Shown: one piece after another, positions 45,265-54,424 of the stretch
Position numbering within the stretch: the first letter of the stretch is position 1
How the letters are laid out: each line of letters begins with the position of its first letter
NCBI RefSeq assembly: GCF_000744105.1
Contig: NZ_JQLH01000001.1
Span: 1,798,001-1,862,000, forward strand
DNA length: 64,000 nt
Source: Maribacter forsetii DSM 18668
GTDB lineage: Bacteria > Bacteroidota > Bacteroidia > Flavobacteriales > Flavobacteriaceae
Reading direction: 5' to 3'
Notes under the pieces: model-generated
Databases searched by the model: none
The model's input: the letters and a program-made list of their open reading frames with translations, nothing else
Told to the model about the DNA's origin: nothing
Position numbers and translations under genes: made by a program

Positions 45265-46095
45265 CTATTCAAAATCTACCATAATAGTATCTCTATAATC
45301 CAATCCTAATAAGGTAGAAGCACCACCTACTGTGGTTAAATTACTTTTGTAAATAGCCAGTTCTATATAATTGGATGAATTAAATATGGCAAGCAGGTCT
45401 CCCGCACTCTTACGTTGACTCTTCTCTAAACTATAGTCTATAAATTCATTATAAGCTTTATGGATCGTTTTTATTTTATGATTACGGGCCATTACGGTAT
45501 AATCACGGTCTTTACGATAAGCGTCAAATAAATTTTTACGAATATTGGTAATTACATTTCCATAGTTATCAATATAGATGACACTGCCAATTATTTTCTT
45601 TCCGTCTTCAACTATTCTCGGTGCAAATTCTCTTAAATCGTTCAATTCGGTAAATGGTTTGCCCACAAGTTCTAATGTGCCGCCGCGGGCTATATGGCAG
45701 GCAACTTGTATGAAAACATTTAATACAGGGAATGAGTTTGCAATAGAATCTGGTAAATTTATTTCAAATACTTTTTCCGGAGTCATTTCAGAGGTGATGA
45801 GTCCAATGACACCGGTGTTTGCGCTAATAAAATAATGTCCGTTTACTAATGCTACAATATGCTTGTTATCCGGGGTTTCTTCAGAGTCTACACCAACAAT
45901 ATGAATGGTTCCTTTTGGGAAACTATTATAAGTATTTGAGAGTATATAAGCACATTCGTGAATGTTGAAGGGCATGATGTCATGCGAAATATCAACAATT
46001 TTAGCATCGGGCAATTCTGTATATATGGAGCCTTTTAATACAGCTACAAAGTGATCTTTTAATCCGAAATCTGTTGTGAGGGTGATAATTGCCAT
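45265..46095 (-). CDS. SAM hydroxide adenosyltransferase (DUF62 family)
   Basis: 276 residues. ITLTTDFGLKDHFVAVLKG at the N-terminus, VDISHDIMPFNIHECAYIL, GTIHIVGVDSEET and IYIDNYGNVITNI in the second domain are the SAM-hydrolase/fluorinase-fold signature of DUF62. Members split S-adenosylmethionine to adenosine and methionine with hydroxide. A TAnnTTTG match on the minus strand at 46162-46155 (TAATTTTG) may be its -7 box. Divergent from phoH. Confidence 0.9.
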   Translation of the reverse strand: MAIITLTTDFGLKDHFVAVLKGSIYTELPDAKIVDISHDIMPFNIHECAYILSNTYNSFPKGTIHIVGVDSEETPDNKHIVALVNGHYFISANTGVIGLITSEMTPEKVFEINLPDSIANSFPVLNVFIQVACHIARGGTLELVGKPFTELNDLREFAPRIVEDGKKIIGSVIYIDNYGNVITNIRKNLFDAYRKDRDYTVMARNHKIKTIHKAYNEFIDYSLEKSQRKSAGDLLAIFNSSNYIELAIYKSNLTTVGGASTLLGLDYRDTIMVDFE

Positions 46096-46224
46096 ACAGC
46101 AATGTTGATATGTTTTTGGTTAGTCGAACTTAAAATTTGCTTAAATTTGATATACAAAATTAAACAAAAAATAGCGACTAGAAACTAATCTTCGCTAACT
46201 ATAAATCATTATAAAACCGACTGT

Positions 46225-47178
46225 TTGAACGAGATAATTCTAGAACTTACCGAAATTAGCCCGAGAGAGTTTTTTGGGCAGCAAAATGAACATATTGATT
46301 TATTAAAGAAATACTTTCCGAAGTTGAAAATTGTAGCCCGTGGCAACAAAATCAAAGCCTTTGGAGATGAAGAACTACTGGAAGAGTTTGAGAGGCGGTT
46401 TGATATGTTGACCCAGCATTTCATTAAATACAACAAATTAGATGAAAACAGTATAGAAAGAGTTTTGACAAGTTCTGAGGATGATGAATTAAAATCATCA
46501 AAGAATAGTGGAGAAACTTTGGTTCATGGTGTTAGCGGTAGGCTGATAAAAGCACAAACTGCTAATCAACGTCGTTTGGTAGATGCCTCTAAAAAGAACG
46601 ATATGGTTTTTGCCATTGGTCCGGCAGGTACGGGTAAAACCTACACTGGGGTTGCACTTGCGGTAAAGGCTTTGAAAGAGAAACAGGTAAAGAAAATTAT
46701 CTTGACGAGACCGGCTGTTGAGGCTGGTGAGAATCTTGGTTTTTTACCTGGCGATTTAAAAGAAAAACTAGATCCTTATATGCAACCTTTATATGATGCC
46801 CTTAGAGATATGATTCCTGCCGAAAAATTGGTGCATTATATTGAAAACGGTACCATACAAATTGCACCAATGGCATTTATGCGTGGTAGAACTTTAGATA
46901 ACGCTTTTGTTATTTTAGATGAGGCACAGAATACCACCCACGCACAGATGAAAATGTTTTTAACTAGAATGGGTAGAAATGCACGATTCCTGATTACGGG
47001 TGATCCAGGGCAAATTGACTTGCCTAGAAGAACAATTTCAGGTTTAAAAGAGGCACTGCTCATTTTAAATAATGTGCCAGGTATAGAGGTTATTTATCTA
47101 GATGATAAAGATGTAATCCGTCATAAACTTGTGAAAAAAGTTATTGAAGCTTATAAAACTATAGAACACCACAATTAA
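46225..47178 (+). CDS. PhoH-family ATPase (YbeZ-like)
   Basis: 317 residues from a TTG start. An N-terminal KH-like part (about 1-105) precedes a PhoH ATPase with Walker A GPAGTGKT, ARPAVEAGENLGFLPGD-type block (LTRPAVEAGENLGF), Walker B FVILDEAQNT and TGDPGQIDLP. Probably an RNA-linked ATPase acting with YbeY, as in other bacteria. The TTG start puts the family's NEIILELTEISPREFFGQQ at the N-terminus. Eight bases before purC. Confidence 0.92.
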   Translation: MNEIILELTEISPREFFGQQNEHIDLLKKYFPKLKIVARGNKIKAFGDEELLEEFERRFDMLTQHFIKYNKLDENSIERVLTSSEDDELKSSKNSGETLVHGVSGRLIKAQTANQRRLVDASKKNDMVFAIGPAGTGKTYTGVALAVKALKEKQVKKIILTRPAVEAGENLGFLPGDLKEKLDPYMQPLYDALRDMIPAEKLVHYIENGTIQIAPMAFMRGRTLDNAFVILDEAQNTTHAQMKMFLTRMGRNARFLITGDPGQIDLPRRTISGLKEALLILNNVPGIEVIYLDDKDVIRHKLVKKVIEAYKTIEHHN

Positions 47179-47186
47179 GAATTTAC

Positions 47187-48143
47187 ATGTCAAAGAATAC
47201 TATTTACGAAACTGAATTTAATTTCCCGGGTCAGAAAAATGTCTATAAAGGCAAAGTAAGATCGGTATACACTTTAGATAACGATATGTTGGTCATGGTG
47301 GCCACTGATAGGTTATCTGCTTTTGATGTGGTGATGCCCAAGGGAATTCCATACAAAGGACAGATTTTAAATCAGATTGCAACCCAAATGATGGCTTCTA
47401 CAGAAGATATTGTTCCAAACTGGTTAACTGCAACTCCTGATCCAAATGTTGCTGTTGGTGTTGCCTGCGAGCCTTTTAAGATAGAAATGGTTATTCGTGG
47501 GTATTTATCCGGTCATGCGGCTAGAGAATACAAACTGGGCAAAAGAATGTTATGTGGTGTTGCCATGCCTGATGGTATGAAGGAGAATGACAAATTTCCG
47601 AGTCCTATAATTACTCCTGCTACCAAAGCGGAAATGGGTGATCATGATGAGGATATATCGAAAGCCGATATTCTAAGCAAGGGAATAGTTTCAGCAGAAG
47701 ATTATGCACTTTTAGAAAAGTATACCTATGCTCTTTTTCAAAGGGGAACGGAAATCGCTGCTGAAAGAGGATTGATTTTAGTGGATACGAAATACGAATT
47801 TGGAAAAACTAAAGAAGGAAAGATTGTTTTGATAGACGAGATTCATACTCCAGATTCTTCAAGATATTTTTATTCTGACGGATATCAGGCTAGGCAAGAT
47901 GCCAATGAGCCTCAAAAGCAATTATCGAAGGAGTTTGTAAGACAATGGTTGATTGCGAATGACTTTCAAGGTTTAGAGGGGCAAACCGTTCCTGAGATGT
48001 CTGATGAATACATTGAGTCTGTATCTGAACGTTATATTGAACTTTACGAGCATATAACTGGAGAGCCATTTGTAAAGGCTGATACTACTCATATTCATGA
48101 TAGAATAAATAGAAATGTCTTAAGTTATTTGGAGAGCCTTTAA
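47187..48143 (+). CDS. purC: SAICAR synthetase
   Basis: 318 residues, the longer form of PurC. KGKVRSVYTLDNDMLVMVAT, DRLSAFDVVMPKGIPYKG, EMVIRGYLSGHAAREY, and LILVDTKYEFGKTKEGKIVL with DEIHTPDSSRY mark the ATP and CAIR/aspartate sites. Step eight of purine synthesis. Co-transcribed with phoH; its stop is two bases from the convergent exonuclease stop. Confidence 0.97.
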   Translation: MSKNTIYETEFNFPGQKNVYKGKVRSVYTLDNDMLVMVATDRLSAFDVVMPKGIPYKGQILNQIATQMMASTEDIVPNWLTATPDPNVAVGVACEPFKIEMVIRGYLSGHAAREYKLGKRMLCGVAMPDGMKENDKFPSPIITPATKAEMGDHDEDISKADILSKGIVSAEDYALLEKYTYALFQRGTEIAAERGLILVDTKYEFGKTKEGKIVLIDEIHTPDSSRYFYSDGYQARQDANEPQKQLSKEFVRQWLIANDFQGLEGQTVPEMSDEYIESVSERYIELYEHITGEPFVKADTTHIHDRINRNVLSYLESL

Positions 48144-48145
48144 AC

Positions 48146-48802
48146 TTATCTAAGTAAATATTTAAGCGAGAAGTTTTTCTTTTCCTTTAAGCGTGATATT
48201 ATCTTTAAAAAGGCGACGGCTGTTATATAGGCGTCGCCTAAAGCAGTATGCCTGTCTTTTCTAGAAATGGAGAATTTTTCCGCAAGCTCATCTAGGGTAT
48301 AATTGGATTTTGGTTGAACTAGGTAGGACTTTATTAATGTTTTCTTGTAAATCACTCCCGTATCTAAGACCATGTTTTTTAGTTTAGGTAGACCATGTCT
48401 TACTAAAGCAGTATTTAGCATCCCCATATCAAAACCTGCATGGTGTGCCACAATAACCGCATCGCCAACATAAGCTAAAAACTTTTCAAGTGCCAAAATT
48501 TCACTAATACACTCTCGCTGTCCGTTTTTTAAAAGTCCGTGAACGTGGACAGTCTCTTTATTGAATTTTTCTTGCTCTAAATAGATATCAAATACTTCTT
48601 GAACAGAGATGCTTTCATTTGTAATTTTTACCGCGCCAATGGAGAGGATACGGTCATCTTCAAAGCTAAAGCCTGTTGTTTCGGTATCTAAGACTACAAA
48701 AATTTGGTCATTAAATTTTTTACTTTGAGTTTCCTTGAAAAGGCTTTCATAAGTTTTCCAAAATTCTGGTAGGTTTTTAGGTGTTCTTTTAAATAATCCC
48801 AT
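48146..48802 (-). CDS. DEDDh 3'-5' exonuclease (DnaQ-like)
   Basis: 218 residues. Exo I VVLDTETTGFS, Exo II VAHHAGFDMGML and Exo III HTALGDAYITA give the DEDDh set. Its ATG overlaps the TAA of the upstream DUF294 gene by one base (TAATG), a coupling seen for this pair in many bacteria, so it probably works on a nucleic-acid or nucleotide substrate linked to that protein rather than as the replicative proofreader. Confidence 0.92.
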   Translation of the reverse strand: MGLFKRTPKNLPEFWKTYESLFKETQSKKFNDQIFVVLDTETTGFSFEDDRILSIGAVKITNESISVQEVFDIYLEQEKFNKETVHVHGLLKNGQRECISEILALEKFLAYVGDAVIVAHHAGFDMGMLNTALVRHGLPKLKNMVLDTGVIYKKTLIKSYLVQPKSNYTLDELAEKFSISRKDRHTALGDAYITAVAFLKIISRLKEKKNFSLKYLLR

Positions 48803-50721
48803 TAGCCTAAAATATTAGTGACTTTAAAACGAAGTGTAATCAGTTCTTGTATTTCCTTAATAGCTTTAAAGGTTCTTTTCAATTTCATTTTTTCTTGCTT
48901 GCTCAATTGATCTAGTTGAATAAATCTACCTGAATCATGATTAGCTAAACCTTGGCGTGTTCTAAATTTCAATAAAGCTTTGGTAGCATAAGAGCAAGCT
49001 AAATACAACTCTTTGTTATTGGGTTCAAGTTCCGCTAATTTCTCATATCGTTCCCATGTATTGCTAATAGCTTTAACGGAATGTGATAGTATTAAAACAC
49101 GAGCAGCATCAACCAAGGGTCTTAAAGCTCTACTTTTTAAATCAAAGGAATCTTTGTGTTGACCGTCTTGCTCAACAACAAATTGCCTAAAAAAACCAGT
49201 GGGTGACGGACTTTGAAGTGCACCGTTTGCCAAATGCACCAAAAAAATAGGATAATTCTTAACGGTTCTAAATATATGGTCAGACATATTATCCAATAAA
49301 CTTCTTTCTCCGAATGCTAAACTGTAATCAAAAAAAATGGAGGACATTAAAACTTCGTTGGGTCCTGGGTTACTGATCCAGTATGATAGTTTGTTTTTCC
49401 ATTCTTCTAGACTTAAGCACCATTTTGGGTTAGAAGCCATCATGTCCGCTGGGCAGTACTCATACCCTATAGTATTCAATCCTTTGGTTATATGTTTGGA
49501 AAGTTCAAGAAAGTAAGTGGTAGTTTTAGATAATTCTTCCTCAGGTACATCTTCAAATACCAAGGCATTATCTTGATCTGTATGTAAAAGTTGTTCGCTT
49601 CTACCTTGACTACCCAATGCCAGCCATGCAAATTTAACGGGTGGGGGCGTATCCATTTTAACAATAGAAATTTCCACTACCTGCTTAATACATGTATCAT
49701 TTAGTTCAGAGATGATTTTAGCAATCAGTCCTAATGGAATATTTTGCTCTAAGTATCCGGTTAAAAGAACCATAACACTTTTTCTGATCTGTTTTATTTT
49801 TTTAATGCGAGAGGTACGTTTAATTGCTTTTACCAATACTGCCGGGTTATCGCCTAGGGAAACCATTACATCATGCTTGGATAAAATTCCTAATGCAGGA
49901 GAATTTGGCGTACCATCTTCCGTAATAACCAAATGACTAATGTTGCTTTTCATCATCGCCATTTGTGCCTGTGTAATGGTAAGATTTTTTGGATACGTAA
50001 TTACCGGAGTAGTCATTACGGTTTTAACTGAAGCAGTTATTGGCTGCTCACCTGATATTACTTTGTTTCTGAAATCTTTATCGGTAATAATACCAACGGG
50101 TAAATCTTTACTGGTAATTAATAGTGATCCAATTTTTTTCTTGGACATGATATCAGCAGCCTTCTTAATAGAGGTTCTTGTGGAACAGGTCACCAATTTT
50201 TTTGAATAGCTAGCTAATTGTAAGTCTGGCAGTACCACTTCCGTAGTAACCTCTTCTTCATCTTCGTTATCATAAAGCTGCCCTTTTTGATTTTTTGCGT
50301 ACGGATTACGGGTGTTGGAGGCAAAACTCTCCATTAAGAAAATAGTTACCTGGTCATTCTTCTTGGCAATAGGTTTAAATATATCTATTGGAATTCCGTA
50401 GAGAATACACTCCTCATGTGCTCTAGCTTCTAACTTATAATTTTCATTGGCAAAAAGCGGACGTAACCCAAATATATCTCCTTCATCACAATAGTCAATA
50501 ATATTTGAATTGGTGGGATTGTTTAAAGTAACCGCACCTTTATGAACCATATAAAAGTGTGAATGCTGAGGTTCATCAACATTGAAAATAATACTGTTCT
50601 TTTCTTTATAGACGATAAGTACTTGTTCTGCCAACTCAAAAAGTGATTTGCTGTCAAGAACATTAAAAGGCGGATAGTTTTTAATAAAATCGGCTACCCT
50701 TTCAGAAATCAGATTTTTCAT
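48802..50721 (-). CDS. cNMP-binding / CBS pair / DUF294 nucleotidyltransferase-like protein
   Basis: 639 residues, cytoplasmic. Order: cyclic-nucleotide-binding fold about 15-125 (FNVDEPQHSHFYMVHKGAVT), two CBS domains about 165-300 (IGSLLITSKDLPVGIITDKD, ISHLVITEDGTPNSPALGIL), then a GlnD/DUF294 nucleotidyltransferase domain with GSQGRSEQLLHTDQDNALVF and a helical DUF294 C-terminal domain. The Asp residues in TDQDNA are kept, so it may be active. Members are thought to be signal-controlled nucleotidyltransferases; substrate unknown. Followed by the coupled DEDDh exonuclease. Confidence 0.92.
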   Translation of the reverse strand: MKNLISERVADFIKNYPPFNVLDSKSLFELAEQVLIVYKEKNSIIFNVDEPQHSHFYMVHKGAVTLNNPTNSNIIDYCDEGDIFGLRPLFANENYKLEARAHEECILYGIPIDIFKPIAKKNDQVTIFLMESFASNTRNPYAKNQKGQLYDNEDEEEVTTEVVLPDLQLASYSKKLVTCSTRTSIKKAADIMSKKKIGSLLITSKDLPVGIITDKDFRNKVISGEQPITASVKTVMTTPVITYPKNLTITQAQMAMMKSNISHLVITEDGTPNSPALGILSKHDVMVSLGDNPAVLVKAIKRTSRIKKIKQIRKSVMVLLTGYLEQNIPLGLIAKIISELNDTCIKQVVEISIVKMDTPPPVKFAWLALGSQGRSEQLLHTDQDNALVFEDVPEEELSKTTTYFLELSKHITKGLNTIGYEYCPADMMASNPKWCLSLEEWKNKLSYWISNPGPNEVLMSSIFFDYSLAFGERSLLDNMSDHIFRTVKNYPIFLVHLANGALQSPSPTGFFRQFVVEQDGQHKDSFDLKSRALRPLVDAARVLILSHSVKAISNTWERYEKLAELEPNNKELYLACSYATKALLKFRTRQGLANHDSGRFIQLDQLSKQEKMKLKRTFKAIKEIQELITLRFKVTNILG

Positions 50722-50808
50722 AAATTAAAGTTAGCGGAATAAATGCAGATATAAAAAGACCTTTATATGTGCAACTACAAAGTAAAGTTTGCCTTGTTTT
50801 AAAAAAGG

Positions 50809-52269
50809 TTAGCAATCGCTCAAGAAAACACCAACTGCTAATCCGCCTTCAGAGGTTTCTTTATACTTGGAGCTCATGTCTTTTGCGGTTTCCCACATGG
50901 TCTGTACCACTTTGTCCAATGGTACTTTAGCTGCTGAAGGATCAGACCCCAAGGCTAGCTCTGCAGCATTAATAGCTTTTATGGCTCCCATAGAGTTGCG
51001 TTCAATACATGGTATTTGTACCAATCCGCCAATAGGGTCACAAGTAAGCCCTAAATGATGTTCCATTGCAATTTCTGCAGCCATAAGTACTTGTTCTGGA
51101 GTACCGCCCAACAGCTCTGTAAGTGCTCCTGCGGCCATAGCCGAAGAAACGCCTATTTCTGCTTGACAACCTCCCATTGCGGCAGATATCGTAGCTCCTT
51201 TTTTAAAGATGCTCCCAATTTCTCCGGCAACAAGTAAAAACTGTTTTACATGTTCAAAATTACCTGCGTGGTTTTCAATGACCATGTAGTACATTAGTAC
51301 GGCAGGTATAACACCTGCACTTCCGTTAGTTGGTGCTGTGACTACACGACCTAAGGATGCATTCACTTCATTTACACTTAAGGCAAAGCAGCTTACCCAC
51401 TGTAGTATTTGTCTAAACTTTACCTCTGTCTGTCGTATGCTCTGTAACCACTCTTCAGGGTTGGAGTAGGGTAGGTCGCTTTTTAGCTTATTGTGCATTT
51501 CAAAAGCCCTACGCTTTACATGTAACCCACCGGGTAAAGTTCCTTCGGTGTGGCAACCAGTATACATGCATTCTAACATGGTTGACCAAATACGATTCAA
51601 TTCATGGTCGATTTTCGCATCATCTCGCAAAGATCTTTCGTTCTGCAAAACCAATTCAGAGATTTTTAAATCTTCGTTTTTACAAAAATCAAGAAGTTCA
51701 GTTCCTTTTTGTACAGGAAACGGAAACTTTTCAAACATGTCAATCTTGCGTTTGGCATTTTTACGCTCTTCACTGATAACGAATCCTCCACCTATAGAAT
51801 AATAAGTTTTTGAAATTTTTCTGCCCGATTTCAATTTCGCTTGAAACTTTAATCCGTTGGCATGAAAAGGAAGAAATTTTCTATTGAATATAATATGCTT
51901 ATCCGGATCAAAGGGGATCCTGTACGTACCATCTAAAAGTAAAACATGCTCGTTTTTAATTTTACTTATCAGAGGGTCAATAGTGTCAATAGGAATCAAT
52001 TCTGGATCGGCACCCAACAGCCCTAGCATTACGGCATAGTCAGTGGCATGACCTTTACCTGTCAATGATAACGATCCGTATAAGTGCACTTCTACTTCTT
52101 CAACCTTCTCAAGATTGTCTTTAGAGTTTAATCTGGCCAACCACCGCTCTGCAGCACGCCATGGACCTAAGGTATGTGAACTAGAAGGACCTACGCCTAT
52201 CTTTAGCATATCAAAAACACTAATGCTTTCTATCTCCAAATCGTATAAGTTTTGTAGGCTAAGGTACAA
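50809..52269 (-). CDS. sdaA: L-serine ammonia-lyase, iron-sulfur type (fused alpha/beta)
   Basis: Up to 486 residues. Beta part: SVFDMLKIGVGPSSSHTLGP; alpha part: TNGSAGVIPAVLMYY, GGCQAEIGVSSAMAAGALTE, EHHLGLTCDPIGGLVQIPCI, with Cys residues for the 4Fe-4S cluster. It deaminates L-serine to pyruvate and ammonia. The most upstream start (TTG 52269) adds residues before the usual beginning; a TTG at 52239 gives MEIESISVFDML, which is closer to family lengths, so the true start is uncertain. Divergent from dnaK. Confidence 0.92.
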   Translation of the reverse strand: MYLSLQNLYDLEIESISVFDMLKIGVGPSSSHTLGPWRAAERWLARLNSKDNLEKVEEVEVHLYGSLSLTGKGHATDYAVMLGLLGADPELIPIDTIDPLISKIKNEHVLLLDGTYRIPFDPDKHIIFNRKFLPFHANGLKFQAKLKSGRKISKTYYSIGGGFVISEERKNAKRKIDMFEKFPFPVQKGTELLDFCKNEDLKISELVLQNERSLRDDAKIDHELNRIWSTMLECMYTGCHTEGTLPGGLHVKRRAFEMHNKLKSDLPYSNPEEWLQSIRQTEVKFRQILQWVSCFALSVNEVNASLGRVVTAPTNGSAGVIPAVLMYYMVIENHAGNFEHVKQFLLVAGEIGSIFKKGATISAAMGGCQAEIGVSSAMAAGALTELLGGTPEQVLMAAEIAMEHHLGLTCDPIGGLVQIPCIERNSMGAIKAINAAELALGSDPSAAKVPLDKVVQTMWETAKDMSSKYKETSEGGLAVGVFLSDC

Positions 52270-52330
52270 TGTTTTGGTAATGTATTACCATACTATATTG
52301 GCATAATTATTATGTAGAAAAGTGTATTAA

Positions 52331-52372
52331 TGACATCATGTCAGTTTTTCTGGCTTGGCATATTGTTTGTCA
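52331..52372 (+). promoter_or_regulatory. Sigma54-like dnaK promoter with upstream palindrome
   Basis: TTGGCATATTGTTTGT at 52355-52370 fits the -24/-12 layout TGGCAY-N-N4-TTG with correct spacing (last base T rather than C). A 13-base palindrome TGACATCATGTCA lies at 52331-52343. TGTCA recurs at 52368-52372. No CIRCE, sigma32 or TAnnTTTG element is seen before dnaK. Predicted start about 52381. Confidence 0.45.
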
Positions 52373-52419
52373 ATTACTAATCGATTGTAAAATAAAGCAC
52401 TTAATTTAAAACATATAAA

Positions 52420-54321
52420 ATGAGTAAGATTATAGGAATAGATTTGGGTACTACCAACTCCTGTGTTTCCGTAATGGAAGGTAATGAGCCAGTAGTAATT
52501 CCAAATGCAGAAGGAAAAAGAACTACACCATCTGTCATCGCTTTTGTTGATGGAGGTGAAATTAAAGTTGGTGATCCAGCAAAAAGACAAGCGGTAACCA
52601 ATCCTCATAAAACCATTTATTCTATTAAAAGGTTTATGGGTAATAAATATTCAGAATCTAGTAAAGAGGCTGAAAGAGTACCTTATAAAGTAGTAAAGGG
52701 AGATAACGATACACCAAGAGTAGATATTGATGGTCGTTTATATTCTCCACAAGAATTATCAGCTATGATTCTTCAGAAAATGAAGAAAACTGCTGAAGAT
52801 TATTTAGGTCAAGAAGTTTCTCGTGCAGTAATTACCGTACCGGCATATTTTAACGATGCGCAAAGACAAGCTACTAAAGAAGCTGGTGAAATTGCAGGTT
52901 TAACTGTAGAGCGTATTATTAATGAACCAACGTCTGCTTCTTTAGCATACGGTATGGACAAAAAAGATACGGATCAGAAAATAGTTGTTTTTGACTTTGG
53001 TGGAGGTACACATGATGTATCTATATTAGAGTTAGGTGACGGTGTTTTTGAAGTATTGGCTACTGATGGTGATACGCACTTAGGTGGTGATGATGTGGAT
53101 CAAAAAATTATTGATTGGTTAGCTGAAGAGTTCAAGTCTGAAGAAGATATGGACCTTAGAAAAGATGCTATGGCTTTACAACGTTTACGTGAGGCAGCTG
53201 AGAAAGCTAAGATTGAATTATCATCTTCTGCACAAACAGAAATCAACTTACCATACGTTACAGCTACAGCTTCAGGACCAAAGCACTTAGTTAGAACTTT
53301 GACAAGATCTAAGTTTGAGCAATTAATCGCTGATTTGGTTAAAAGAACTATAGAGCCATGTGAGACTGCTATGAAAGCAGCAGGACTTTCTAAGAGTGAT
53401 ATTGATGAGATTATCTTAGTTGGTGGTTCTACTAGAATACCTGCAGTACAAGAAGCTGTTGAGAAGTTCTTTGGCAAGAAGCCTTCTAAAGGTGTAAACC
53501 CAGATGAGGTTGTTGCAATTGGTGCAGCTATTCAAGGTGGTGTTTTAACCGGTGATGTTAAAGATGTATTGTTATTAGATGTTACTCCGCTATCATTAGG
53601 TATTGAAACTATGGGTAGTGTAATGACTAAATTAATTGAGGCTAACACAACAATACCAACGAAAAAGTCTCAAGTATTCTCTACTGCTGCTGATAACCAA
53701 CCATCGGTTGAAATTCATGTATTGCAAGGAGAGAGACCAATGGCAAACGATAACAAAACAATCGGTAGATTCCATTTAGATGGTATTCCACCAGCAAAGA
53801 GAGGTACTCCGCAAATTGAAGTAACTTTCGATATCGATGCTAACGGTATTATTAAAGTATCTGCAACGGATAAGGCTACGAACAAAACTCAGGATATTCG
53901 TATTGAAGCTTCTTCTGGTTTAACTGAAGAAGAAATCAAGAAGATGAAAGCTGAAGCTGAAGCAAATGCTGAATCTGATAAAAAAGCGAAAGAAACTGCT
54001 GACAAGTTGAACGAAGCAGACGGAATGATTTTCCAAACTGAATCTCAACTTACTGAATTTGGCGATAAATTATCTGACGATAAGAAAAAAACAATTGAAG
54101 ATGCTTTAGCAGAATTGAAAGCGGCATATGAAACTAAAGATTTGGCTGTTATTACACCAGCTTTAGATAAAATCAATGAAGCTTGGAAAGTTGCATCTGA
54201 AGAAATGTACAAAGCGCAAGCTGACGCCCAAGGTGGTGCTCCACAAGGAGAACCAACTGCTGACGGTGGTGCTTCTGAAGGTGATAACGTTGAAGACGTA
54301 GACTTCGAAGAAGTTAAATAA
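52420..54321 (+). CDS. dnaK: Chaperone DnaK (Hsp70)
   Basis: 633 residues. ATPase domain with IIGIDLGTTNSCVSVMEGNE, VFDFGGGTHDVSILELG and IILVGGSTRIPAVQ; substrate-binding domain from about 385 (LLLDVTPLSLGIETMGSVMT) and a lid, ending in the acidic tail EDVDFEEVK. Note GGGTHDVS where GGGTFDVS is usual (Phe to His). dnaJ and grpE are not adjacent. A strong terminator follows. Confidence 0.98.
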   Translation: MSKIIGIDLGTTNSCVSVMEGNEPVVIPNAEGKRTTPSVIAFVDGGEIKVGDPAKRQAVTNPHKTIYSIKRFMGNKYSESSKEAERVPYKVVKGDNDTPRVDIDGRLYSPQELSAMILQKMKKTAEDYLGQEVSRAVITVPAYFNDAQRQATKEAGEIAGLTVERIINEPTSASLAYGMDKKDTDQKIVVFDFGGGTHDVSILELGDGVFEVLATDGDTHLGGDDVDQKIIDWLAEEFKSEEDMDLRKDAMALQRLREAAEKAKIELSSSAQTEINLPYVTATASGPKHLVRTLTRSKFEQLIADLVKRTIEPCETAMKAAGLSKSDIDEIILVGGSTRIPAVQEAVEKFFGKKPSKGVNPDEVVAIGAAIQGGVLTGDVKDVLLLDVTPLSLGIETMGSVMTKLIEANTTIPTKKSQVFSTAADNQPSVEIHVLQGERPMANDNKTIGRFHLDGIPPAKRGTPQIEVTFDIDANGIIKVSATDKATNKTQDIRIEASSGLTEEEIKKMKAEAEANAESDKKAKETADKLNEADGMIFQTESQLTEFGDKLSDDKKKTIEDALAELKAAYETKDLAVITPALDKINEAWKVASEEMYKAQADAQGGAPQGEPTADGGASEGDNVEDVDFEEVK

Positions 54322-54342
54322 TATAACTTTAAGTTGTTATAA

Positions 54343-54372
54343 AAAAAGGGACGGTATTTACCGTCCCTTTTT
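54343..54372 (+). terminator. dnaK terminator
   Basis: AAAAAGGGACGGTA (54343-54356) and perfect complement (54359-54372) with a two-base loop, followed by further pyrimidines; 22 bases after the stop. Confidence 0.9.
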
Positions 54373-54412
54373 ACTTTTATAGGATATTCTTTTATGCCTA
54401 TTATTAATAAAG

Positions 54413-54420
54413 TAATTTTG
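54413..54420 (+). promoter_or_regulatory. -7 box touching the start of the YD-repeat-like gene
   Basis: TAATTTTG, full TAnnTTTG match, four bases before the ATG at 54425. The start site would fall on or next to the ATG, predicting a leaderless message. No clear -33 TTG. Confidence 0.5.
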
Positions 54421-54424
54421 TAGT

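Noticed and set aside
48206..48239. GC-rich hairpin with U-run on the minus strand inside the exonuclease gene (AGGCGACG / CGTCGCCT)
   Set aside because: It would cut the gene's own message before its end; most likely a by-product of the GDAYITAVA codons.
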